Shown: piece after piece, positions 6,631-13,316 of the stretch
Layout: each line of letters begins with the position of its first letter
Position numbering within the stretch: position 1 is the first letter of the stretch
Assembly (NCBI GenBank): GCA_964432565.1
Contig: CAYSOA010000036.1
Span: 1 to 21,706, forward strand
Origin: CAIOHW01 sp964432565
GTDB lineage: Bacteria > Bdellovibrionota > UBA1018
Length of the DNA stretch: 21,706 bases
Direction of reading: 5' to 3'
Made by a program: the position numbers and the translations under genes
The notes under the pieces: model-generated
What the model was told of the DNA's origin: nothing
Database searches by the model: none
Seen by the model: only the letters and a program-made list of their open reading frames with translations

Positions 6631-8370
6631 ATGAGTCGCGAGTTTAGCATCAAAAGGTATCTTTTTCCCTACCGCTTCTGGATTCTCTCCAGTGCGCTCC
6701 TGGCACTGCCTCTTGCGGCCCTCAGGGCTTCTCCGGTTCCCCTGATCAAGTATCTCGTAGATGACCTGCTGGTCAGCAAGGACTCCACCAAGCTCCTGCT
6801 CTTTCCGCTCCTTTTCCTTTCGCTCTATCTCATCAATTTCGTCGTGCGCTTCCTGCACTACTATCTGCTGCGAAAGGTCATTGCCCGTGTCAATCAGAGG
6901 GTGAAGAACGATCTCTTCGATCACTTGATGGGGCTTTCAGCCGACTACTACTCCTCTCAGAGCTCGGGGGCACTGGTGTCGCGGGCGGGGCAGGACCCCA
7001 ACCTCATCGATTCTGGACTGGCGACCATCAATATCGTCGTGCGTGAGCCGCTGACCTTTCTGGCTCTCTTCGGCTATTCCATGTATCTGAATTGGAAACT
7101 GACGCTCGTCACCTTCCTGATCTTTCCGCCGCTGGCCCTGATCTTCACAGCCACATCTCGAAACCTGAAGCGCTACATCGCCACCATGCAGGAGCAGAAC
7201 GCACGGCTTTTCGGAATCCTGCAGGAAAGCTTCAGCGGCTTTCGAGTCATCAAGCTTTTTGGTCTGGAGGAGTACTCCAGAAAAAAGTTTTTCGAGCAGT
7301 CCGAGCGCTTCACGGACTATCATCTGAAGATGGCGCGGGTCGAAGAGCTGTCCCATCCGGCCGTCGAGCTGGTGACCTCTTTCGCGATTGCCATTGTCAT
7401 CTATTTTGGCGGGACCCAGGTGCTTGCTGGCAGCATGACCTCCGGTGACCTGCTGGCGTTCTTCGCCGCATTCGCCATGATGATGAACCCCCTGCGGACG
7501 CTGAATGACGTCAACTTGCGGTTGAGCCAGCTTCGAACGGCCTCGGGCCGGATCGCCGAGATCTTTGCCTGGAAGAGCCGCCTCGAAGAAAGGCCAGAGG
7601 CCCGAGTGATCGAGGGCTTTCAGGATGAGCTTCGCCTGGATGATGTGCGTTTCAGTTATCCCGATGCCCCCGAACGGGAGATTCTCAAGGGAGTAAGCTT
7701 CAGCCTCAGGCCGGGAGACCGGGTGGCGATCATTGGCGAGAGCGGCGCTGGCAAAAGCTCACTGATTCAACTTCTTCCCCGGATTTTTGATGTGACGGGG
7801 GGACGCATCACGATTGATGGTCGGGACATCCGTGACTTCGAAACGCACTCGTTGCGATCCCTTTTTGCCGTCGTCAGCCAGGATATCTTTCTCTTCAATG
7901 ATTCGGTCGTCGAAAATATCCGTTGTGGCCGTCAGGATGCATCGCGAGAGCAGGTGATCGAGGCGGCACGGCAGGCCCACGCCCTCGAGTTCATCGAAAG
8001 ACTTCCCGAAAAGTGGGAGACGATCATCGGCGAGCGGGGTCAGAAGCTTTCGGGCGGTGAGCGTCAGCGCCTCTCGATTGCCCGTGCCTTCCTGAGACAG
8101 TCTCCCATCCTGATTCTCGATGAGGCGACCTCGAACCTCGATACCGGCTCTGAGCGGGCGGTTCAGGAGGCACTCGAGTCACTCATGGTCAATCGCACGA
8201 CCCTCGTCATCGCCCATCGGCTCTCCACCATTCGGGACGCCGACCTGATTCTGGTGCTCAAGCAGGGAAGGATCGTCGAGGCCGGAACCCATGAGGAGCT
8301 CCTGTCTGGCAAGGCGTCGGGTGAATACATTCGGTTTCACCAGATGGCTGAGTCGACCGGGAGGGGCTGA
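6631..8370 (+). CDS. msbA: MsbA-like lipid A/polysaccharide ABC exporter
   Basis: A 579-residue half-transporter: six-helix membrane domain (residues about 15-310) fused to an ATPase domain (330-575), the normal MsbA length. The ATPase has Walker A GESGAGKS (369-376), Q-loop SQD (Gln417), signature LSGGERQR (473-480), Walker B ILILDE (493-498), the D-loop SNLD and switch His529 in IAHRLST. Homodimers of this type flip lipid A-core across the inner membrane; close relatives export other lipids or drugs, so substrate rests on family likeness and on the adjacent LPS-sugar gene. The ATG at 6631 is chosen because GGTGGAG sits just upstream; an earlier in-frame ATG at 6613 would leave no such site. 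It is followed after 3 nt by rsgA. Confidence 0.87.
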   Translation: MSREFSIKRYLFPYRFWILSSALLALPLAALRASPVPLIKYLVDDLLVSKDSTKLLLFPLLFLSLYLINFVVRFLHYYLLRKVIARVNQRVKNDLFDHLMGLSADYYSSQSSGALVSRAGQDPNLIDSGLATINIVVREPLTFLALFGYSMYLNWKLTLVTFLIFPPLALIFTATSRNLKRYIATMQEQNARLFGILQESFSGFRVIKLFGLEEYSRKKFFEQSERFTDYHLKMARVEELSHPAVELVTSFAIAIVIYFGGTQVLAGSMTSGDLLAFFAAFAMMMNPLRTLNDVNLRLSQLRTASGRIAEIFAWKSRLEERPEARVIEGFQDELRLDDVRFSYPDAPEREILKGVSFSLRPGDRVAIIGESGAGKSSLIQLLPRIFDVTGGRITIDGRDIRDFETHSLRSLFAVVSQDIFLFNDSVVENIRCGRQDASREQVIEAARQAHALEFIERLPEKWETIIGERGQKLSGGERQRLSIARAFLRQSPILILDEATSNLDTGSERAVQEALESLMVNRTTLVIAHRLSTIRDADLILVLKQGRIVEAGTHEELLSGKASGEYIRFHQMAESTGRG

Positions 8371-8373
8371 CGC

Positions 8374-9471
8374 TTGGCGGGCAGGAACGGCAAACACACG
8401 GGACGAAGGGGCAAGGGGGATGCCGCCAGCGAAGACTGGATGGACGACCAGCAGTCCGCTCGCTTTCATGCTCGTTCGCATCATCGGAAGATTTCCGCTT
8501 CGACTGCCCGCTCCAAGGGGGCCGCGCCTCTGGAGGCAGAAGAGGCCAACTCTACCGTGATCGAGGTCTTTCCGCAGCTCTGCCGGGTACGTCTCGACAC
8601 GGATGGTTCTGAACGCCTTTGCAGTTATCGACGTGCCCAGGTTTATGAGCACGGCCTTGGTGGTGAGGGAACGCGAGAGCGATCACCGGTTGCCGTCGGA
8701 GACCGCGTTCGGGCATCCACCGCTGACTCTCAGTCGGGCGTGGTCGAGGGGGTGGCAAGGCGACAAAACCAACTCGTTCGTCCGGCTCCGGGACGGGAGC
8801 GGGATGAGAACTCAGGCGTCCTTCCTATTCATGTCGTCGCAGCAAACATCGAGGACCTGGTCATAGTGGCGTCGGCAGTTCAGCCGGAGTTTTCACCGGG
8901 CTTGATCGATCGCTTCCTGGTTGCCGCCCAGATTTCGGGGATCCGGCCAGTGCTTTGTGTCTCGAAGCTCGACTTGGTTGATGACGGTCAGAGGCCGTGG
9001 GGACTTTACTCCGATCTCGGCCTCCCGGTCTTCGAAATTTCGTCGAAGTCTGGATTGGGGGTGGACGTCCTGCGGCAGGAACTATCGGGTCGTCGAGTCG
9101 TCTTTTGCGGGCATTCGGGAGTGGGCAAGACCAGCCTGCTGCGCCAGCTCACCAGAGCCGAAGTGGGACGGGTGGGTGAGGTCAGTGAGGCAACCGGGAA
9201 AGGGCGCCACACGACCACGTCGGCAGTGCTGCTTCACGCACCCGGAAACTCGCTCTGGATCGACACTCCCGGAATGCGTGCGTTCGGGCTGCTCGGGGTC
9301 AGACCCGAGACGCTGCAACAATACTTTACCGAACTTGAGGTCGCACCTTGTGCCCAGAAGCCCTGTTCGCACGGCCCAGAAACAGAAAACCCCGGGTGTG
9401 CTGCCCGGGGTCTTCCTCGTTACGAGTCCTTCAGTAGAATTCGAACTTCGCTGCTGGAGGGAGAAGGCTGA
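8374..9471 (+). CDS. rsgA: Ribosome small-subunit-dependent GTPase A
   Basis: RsgA is a late 30S assembly GTPase that releases RbfA and checks the decoding centre. The 365-residue product shows the circular permutation typical of the family: OB-fold (residues about 60-135), then G4 SKLD (197-200), G1 GHSGVGKT (246-253), G2 region KGRHTTTS (276-283), G3 DTPG (297-300), and a C-terminal zinc motif with Cys326, Cys331, His333 and Cys342. The basic N-terminal 55 residues are poorly conserved. The start is TTG, supported by GGGAGGGG about 7 nt upstream, which overlaps the end of the msbA-like gene, so the two are likely one transcript. The codons for the last zinc ligand lie in a hairpin that acts as terminator for the opposing gene. 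Confidence 0.95.
   Translation: MAGRNGKHTGRRGKGDAASEDWMDDQQSARFHARSHHRKISASTARSKGAAPLEAEEANSTVIEVFPQLCRVRLDTDGSERLCSYRRAQVYEHGLGGEGTRERSPVAVGDRVRASTADSQSGVVEGVARRQNQLVRPAPGRERDENSGVLPIHVVAANIEDLVIVASAVQPEFSPGLIDRFLVAAQISGIRPVLCVSKLDLVDDGQRPWGLYSDLGLPVFEISSKSGLGVDVLRQELSGRRVVFCGHSGVGKTSLLRQLTRAEVGRVGEVSEATGKGRHTTTSAVLLHAPGNSLWIDTPGMRAFGLLGVRPETLQQYFTELEVAPCAQKPCSHGPETENPGCAARGLPRYESFSRIRTSLLEGEG
9385..9410 (-). terminator. Intrinsic terminator of the acyl-CoA dehydrogenase gene, inside rsgA
   Basis: CCCCGGG (9390-9396) and CCCGGGG (9404-9410) form a perfect 7-bp GC stem with a 7-nt loop. On the minus strand it is followed by TTTTCTGTTT, giving a textbook intrinsic terminator about 70 bp beyond the stop codon of the convergent dehydrogenase gene (9481). 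On the plus strand the flank is TCTTCC, so it is not expected to stop rsgA transcription. Confidence 0.75.
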
Positions 9472-9480
9472 AAGCCTCGA

Positions 9481-10626
9481 TCAGCCGCGCTCGAAGATCT
9501 CCTTCGAGATGATCAGGCGCTGGATCTGGCTCGTTCCTTCGTAGATCTGGTAGATCTTCGCGTCCCGCATCAGCTTTTCGACCGGATACTCCGCCGAATA
9601 GCCGTAACCGCCAAAGACCTGCACGGCATCGGTGGTCACGCGCATGGCCATGTCGGCACAGAAGGCCTTGGCGATTGCAGCCCAGCGAGTATTGCGATGG
9701 CCATTGTCGATCATCCAGGCTGCCTTCTGCACCAGAAGGCGACCGGCCTCGATGTCCTTGGCCATGTCGGCAATCATGAACGAGACAGCCTGAAAGCTGG
9801 CGATCGGTTGCCCGAAGGCCTTTCTCTGCTGCGAGTACTGAATCGCCTCGTCCATCGCCCGGCGGGCAAGCCCGACGGCTCCGGCCGCGACCGGTGGGCG
9901 AGTGTGGTCGAAGGCGCTCATGGCGATCTTGAAGCCATCGCCTTCGTTGCCTAGTCGGTAACGTGCCGGAATACGAACGTTCTCGAACGTAATTCCCCGG
10001 GTGTCGCTCGCGCGCTGACCCATGTTCCATTCTTTTTTGCCCACGGTGATTCCGGGAGTGTCCGCCGGGACGACGAAGCCGCTCATGCCCCGATGCTTGG
10101 CCGACGGATCCGTGTAGGCCAGAACGAAGTACCAGCTCGCCACACCCGCATTGGTGATCCACATCTTTGAGCCGTTGATGACGTAATCGTCTCCGTCCTT
10201 CTTCGCAATGGTGCGGATGCCGCTCACGTCCGATCCGGCACCCGGCTCGGTCACGCAATAGGCGGCGAACTTCGGTTCTGCGGCAAGCAGGCCCAAAAAC
10301 TCCTTCTTCTGCTCATCATTGCCCGCAACGATCACCGGGGCGGCGGCAAGGGTATTGGCTTCCATCGCGGTGGCGATTCCCGTGCAGCCGTAGGCCAGTT
10401 CCTCGGTGATGATGCACCCTTCGAGCACTCCGAGACCAAGGCCCCCATATTCCTGGGGGATGTGGGTGTTCATCAGTCCCAGTTCCCACGCCTTCGTGGC
10501 GATTTCCTTCGGATATTCTCCAGACTCGTCGTGATGGGCTGCCTTGGGGATGATTTCCTCCTTGGCAAACTTGCGCGCGAGTTCCTGAAGCTGTTGCTGC
10601 TCTTCCGTCAGTGAAAAGTCGATCAT
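9481..10626 (-). CDS. Acyl-CoA dehydrogenase, medium/short-chain type
   Basis: A 381-residue flavoenzyme that makes the trans-2 double bond in acyl-CoA, passing electrons to electron-transfer flavoprotein. Family marks: EQQQLQELARKFAKEEI at the N-terminus, AYCVTEPGAGSD (122-133) and MWITNAG (155-161) that frame FAD and substrate, FGQPIASFQ (271-279), QVFGGYGY (336-343), and IYEGTSQIQRLI with the catalytic base at Glu363, the position used by medium- and short-chain enzymes rather than isovaleryl or long-chain ones. The C-terminus closely resembles mitochondrial MCAD, so beta-oxidation of fatty acids is likely, but chain length cannot be read from sequence. It is monocistronic, with no visible beta-oxidation neighbours, and shows no clear Shine-Dalgarno before its ATG. 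A terminator lies downstream within rsgA. Confidence 0.93.
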   Translation of the reverse strand: MIDFSLTEEQQQLQELARKFAKEEIIPKAAHHDESGEYPKEIATKAWELGLMNTHIPQEYGGLGLGVLEGCIITEELAYGCTGIATAMEANTLAAAPVIVAGNDEQKKEFLGLLAAEPKFAAYCVTEPGAGSDVSGIRTIAKKDGDDYVINGSKMWITNAGVASWYFVLAYTDPSAKHRGMSGFVVPADTPGITVGKKEWNMGQRASDTRGITFENVRIPARYRLGNEGDGFKIAMSAFDHTRPPVAAGAVGLARRAMDEAIQYSQQRKAFGQPIASFQAVSFMIADMAKDIEAGRLLVQKAAWMIDNGHRNTRWAAIAKAFCADMAMRVTTDAVQVFGGYGYSAEYPVEKLMRDAKIYQIYEGTSQIQRLIISKEIFERG

Positions 10627-10716
10627 AGTGAGAACAGGGTAAGGCTAGCGGCGAGCGGCAGGCAACAATGATCGACGGCGGATGCGCTGCGCTGTCCAAG
10701 CAGCCCGAATTCGATT

Positions 10717-11982
10717 ATGGTCTGCGCCATGGACAAGGAACGTTTGAGTCAGGTGTTTGGCGCCGCATGGTCGGAGTTGATGCGCTCTCCGGTGCATCTG
10801 GACTCGCTTCTGGCTCGGCAGACGCCGAAGGCGAAGTCGATTCTTGCCCAGATCTTTCCTTCCATCCTGATGCGCCCGGTTTCACTGGCGGAATCTCTGG
10901 GGGTGGGCGTTCCCGAGGGGCAGCCTTGGTCTCTCGACCGTTCGGCATTGGCGAGCTGGCCCGCCGCGACCCAAATGGCGATTGCACTGCACGCCTCGCT
11001 GGAAAAGGGCAGTCAGTCTCAGGCGCCCGCAATGGCCGAGGACTACCCGCCGACCATGCGCGAGGAGATTCGCGCGGAGTGGGGAGACGAGGGAGCCCGT
11101 CGAATCTTTTCAGAACTGGTTCGACCCGCACCGCTCAGTCTCAGGATCAGTCGCCGGGTGAACCGTGGAGAATTTCTGGCTCGTTGGAAGCGAGGAGGGA
11201 AGATCCCGGTTCGACTGGGGGCTTCGGCGCTCTCTCCGATCGGCGTCGTGCTCGAGGGGTATACGCCCATTATGCGAACTCCCGAGTACGAGCGGGGAGA
11301 GTTCGAGATTCAGGACGTCGGTTCCCAAATGATGTCTCTTTTTACCTTGTGGCCTGAACGATTCGCCCCCTTCCTGTCTGATGAACCCGCCTCCAGCGGA
11401 CAGGGGGGCCTCGTGCGCCTTCCTGATGACGATCTCGCTTCGTGGAGAGTGGTGGATGCCTGTGCCGGAGCCGGCGGAAAATCGTTGGCGCTCTCCGATC
11501 TGATGGGCGGACAGGGCAGGGTTTTCAGCTACGACATTTCGAAGCCCAAGCTTTTGGCCCTGCGACGCCGTGCCACGCGAGCCGGTCTCAACAATATCCA
11601 GGCCATTCAGGTCGCCGAGGGCAGCGAGTTGCAGTCCCTGGCCCGGTTTGCCGGAACCGCCAACCGCGTCCTGGTGGATGCACCGTGTAGTGGGTGGGGG
11701 GTGCTTCGTCGAAATCCCGACATCAAATGGAGGCAGGATCGGTCATCACTGGAGCGCTTCCCGGTTCTGCAGCTCAGACTCCTCGAGGCCTATTCGACAC
11801 TTGTGGCCCCCGGAGGGGTGTTGGTCTTCGGTACCTGTACCTTTCGAAAGGCTGAAACGATCGGGGTGGTCGACCAGTTTCTCGAACGACGAGGAAGTGA
11901 GTTTGAACGTGGACCTGGTGGCTTTCTCGGCCCCGGGGAATCCGACGGCTTTTTCATGCAGAGCTTCAAGAGGAAGGCGTGA
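10717..11982 (+). CDS. RsmB/NOP2/Sun-family rRNA (cytosine-C5) methyltransferase
   Basis: A 421-residue SAM-dependent RNA m5C methyltransferase. The C-terminal Rossmann domain (residues about 245-420) has the SAM motif VVDACAGAGGKSLALSD (245-261), acidic strand end SYDISKPKL, motif IV DAPCSGWGVLRRNPDIKW with Cys324, and motif VI FGTCTFRKAE with Cys374; the two cysteines are the release and nucleophile residues of this family. Motif VI is GTCT where many relatives have STCS. Residues 1-240 hold a helical N-terminus and a linker that are not clearly NusB-like. RsmB (C967) and RsmF (C1407) cannot be separated from sequence alone. The start is uncertain: ATG at 10717 or 10729, neither with a good Shine-Dalgarno. 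It overlaps pyrD by 4 bp (GTGA). Confidence 0.86.
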   Translation: MVCAMDKERLSQVFGAAWSELMRSPVHLDSLLARQTPKAKSILAQIFPSILMRPVSLAESLGVGVPEGQPWSLDRSALASWPAATQMAIALHASLEKGSQSQAPAMAEDYPPTMREEIRAEWGDEGARRIFSELVRPAPLSLRISRRVNRGEFLARWKRGGKIPVRLGASALSPIGVVLEGYTPIMRTPEYERGEFEIQDVGSQMMSLFTLWPERFAPFLSDEPASSGQGGLVRLPDDDLASWRVVDACAGAGGKSLALSDLMGGQGRVFSYDISKPKLLALRRRATRAGLNNIQAIQVAEGSELQSLARFAGTANRVLVDAPCSGWGVLRRNPDIKWRQDRSSLERFPVLQLRLLEAYSTLVAPGGVLVFGTCTFRKAETIGVVDQFLERRGSEFERGPGGFLGPGESDGFFMQSFKRKA

Positions 11983-12983
11983 TCTGGAATTTTCTGAGAC
12001 CCCTGCTGTTCCGGTTTGACGCCGAGACAGTGCACGAGCGCACGACTGCATTGCTCCAGGTCCTGTCAGCGTCGCATGCGGGAAGGGGCTTGCTGCGGAC
12101 GATCTCCCGCCAGTCCAGACTTCGACCGGAGGCTGCCCGAACGATCTGGGGAGTGCGCTTTCGTTCACCCATCGGTCTTGCTGCAGGTTTTGACAAGAAC
12201 GGCCGTCTGCTTAGGGCCCTACCCCATCTGGGATTCGGATTTGCCGAAATCGGCAGTGTCACCCCCCGGCCGCAGCCCGGAAACCCCCGTCCCCGATTAT
12301 CGAGGGATGCTTCACAGAGGGCGCTCTGGAATGCGATGGGCTTCAATAACGATGGCATCGAAGCCGTCGCGCGCCGCCTTGCCGAGGCGCGCGATCAATC
12401 GTGGATTCCCTCAGATTTCCCAGTCGGGGTGAATTTGGGAAAGAACAAGGACACTTCCCTCGAACTCGCGCATGAGGATTACCTTTCCGGCGCGAGCCGG
12501 TTCATGTCCCTTGCGGACTATCTGGTCGTGAATATCAGCTCTCCGAATACTCCCGGTCTGAGAGCCCTCCAGGAGCCTGAACGGGTCAGGCGCATTGTAG
12601 ATCCGATTCTGGAGTGCCGAGAGAGGATGAGGTCGACGACCCCTCTTCTTCTGAAGCTGGCTCCCGAGATCGCGGGCGATTCTCTTTCGGTTCTTCTGAA
12701 GTCACTGCCCGAGATTGACGGTTGGGTGCTTACAAACACTCTTCAGGTGAATTCCGGCGGAATCAGCGGGGGACCATTGGCCGAACTCTCTGGACGGAGA
12801 CTCGAGGAGGCCTTCGAGTGGACCCGCAAGCCGATCATTTCTTGTGGAGGAATTCTGGAGTCGGCCGAGGCTCGTAGGCGGCTGAACTCTGGAGCGGCTC
12901 TTCTTCAGGTCTACAGCGGCTATGTTTACGGCGGACCTTCGTTCCCGGCAGCGCTCTCTGCAGAAGTCGTCTCGGACGACTAG
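11979..12983 (+). CDS. pyrD: Dihydroorotate dehydrogenase (quinone), class 2
   Basis: PyrD oxidises dihydroorotate to orotate in pyrimidine synthesis, passing electrons to quinone at the inner membrane. The 334-residue product has the class 2 N-terminal membrane-associating helices (LRPLLFRFDAETVHERT), FMN contacts GLAAGFDKNG (66-75) and IGSVTPRPQPGNPRPR (91-106), NAMGFNN (118-124), the catalytic-serine loop VNISSPNTPGLR (base Ser188), Lys226 in LLKLAPE, TNT (252-254), and the phosphate-binding CGGI (289-292) and YSGYVYGGP (312-320). The start is GTG preceded by AGAGGAAGG and overlaps the previous stop, so translation is coupled to the methyltransferase. Family GGLSG reads GGISGG here, otherwise intact. 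Confidence 0.95.
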   Translation: MIWNFLRPLLFRFDAETVHERTTALLQVLSASHAGRGLLRTISRQSRLRPEAARTIWGVRFRSPIGLAAGFDKNGRLLRALPHLGFGFAEIGSVTPRPQPGNPRPRLSRDASQRALWNAMGFNNDGIEAVARRLAEARDQSWIPSDFPVGVNLGKNKDTSLELAHEDYLSGASRFMSLADYLVVNISSPNTPGLRALQEPERVRRIVDPILECRERMRSTTPLLLKLAPEIAGDSLSVLLKSLPEIDGWVLTNTLQVNSGGISGGPLAELSGRRLEEAFEWTRKPIISCGGILESAEARRRLNSGAALLQVYSGYVYGGPSFPAALSAEVVSDD

Positions 12984-13032
12984 GTCGCGCGCCATGCTCC
13001 GATGATTCATCAGGACCGCTAAAAACAAAAAA

Positions 13033-13052
13033 GCCCCGGGTTTCCCCGGGGC
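13033..13052 (-). terminator. Intrinsic terminator of the lysine-rich peptide gene
   Basis: GCCCCGGG (13033-13040) and CCCGGGGC (13045-13052) make a perfect 8-bp stem with a TTTC loop. Reading the minus strand it is followed by TTTTTTGTTTTT, an ideal U-tract, about 25 bp after the stop codon of the small gene. The plus-strand side has CTCAGC before an A-run, so it is not a good terminator for pyrD. Confidence 0.88.
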
Positions 13053-13077
13053 CTCAGCAAAAAATCGCTGGAAGAAC

Positions 13078-13155
13078 TTACTTCTTCTTCTTCTTGGCAG
13101 CGGTCTTCTTCTTAGCAGTCGTCTTCTTCTTAGCAGCAGCTTTCTTCTTAGCCAT
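13078..13155 (-). CDS. Tiny 25-residue lysine/alanine/threonine-rich basic peptide
   Basis: ATG at 13155, TAA at 13078-13080. The peptide starts Met-Ala and then has four lysine runs (3, 3, 3 and 5 long) separated by three-residue Ala/Thr spacers, giving 14 Lys, 7 Ala and 3 Thr besides the start, with no acidic or bulky residue. Thirteen of the lysine codons are AAG and one is AAA. It has a strong Shine-Dalgarno (GGAGGAG, 7 nt before ATG), a sigma70-like promoter with an A-tract above it, and a strong terminator just below, so it is a complete transcription unit rather than a chance frame. The six-residue K3-X3 period resembles the tails of histone H1-like and AlgP/Hc1-type DNA-binding proteins. 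A nucleic-acid-binding or polyanion-compacting role is inference; no family was recognised. It lies between pyrD and ntrY, on the opposite strand. Confidence 0.78.
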   Translation of the reverse strand: MAKKKAAAKKKTTAKKKTAAKKKKK

Positions 13156-13207
13156 TTTTTTTCTCCTCCGTTGGAGCGTTGATCATTGACAACCAACACT
13201 CATGACA

Positions 13208-13264
13208 ATTGTTACCTTGAAGTTTGTGGATGGCAAGCAGCAATCAATTTTTTTTTATTTTTTT
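13208..13264 (-). promoter_or_regulatory. Sigma70-like promoter with upstream A-tract for the lysine-rich peptide gene
   Basis: Reading the minus strand: two A-runs of 7 and 9 separated by one T (13264-13248), then -35 TTGCCA (13236-13231, five of six consensus), 17 bp, and -10 AACAAT (13213-13208, four of six). The A-tract lies where an alpha-CTD-binding UP element would be. The -10 overlaps a near-palindrome TAACAATTGTCA that could also serve as an operator. The expected start is near 13200, giving a leader of about 45 nt. Confidence 0.5.
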
Positions 13265-13316
13265 CTTGAGTGAAACTTCGCGCGTCTTTCTCTCTCGCTG
13301 AAGCTCAACTTTCGAG

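Noticed and set aside
5901..6647. 248-residue plus-strand frame
   Set aside because: Antisense to the epimerase domain, whose catalytic motifs are clear.
13033..13052. Terminator for pyrD on the plus strand
   Set aside because: The stem is followed by CTCAGC and an A-run on the plus strand; the U-tract exists only in the minus direction.
12702..13199. 165-residue Arg-rich minus-strand frame across the end of pyrD
   Set aside because: It reads the lysine-repeat gene in another frame and then runs antisense through its terminator and pyrD; the 25-codon frame has the ribosome binding site.
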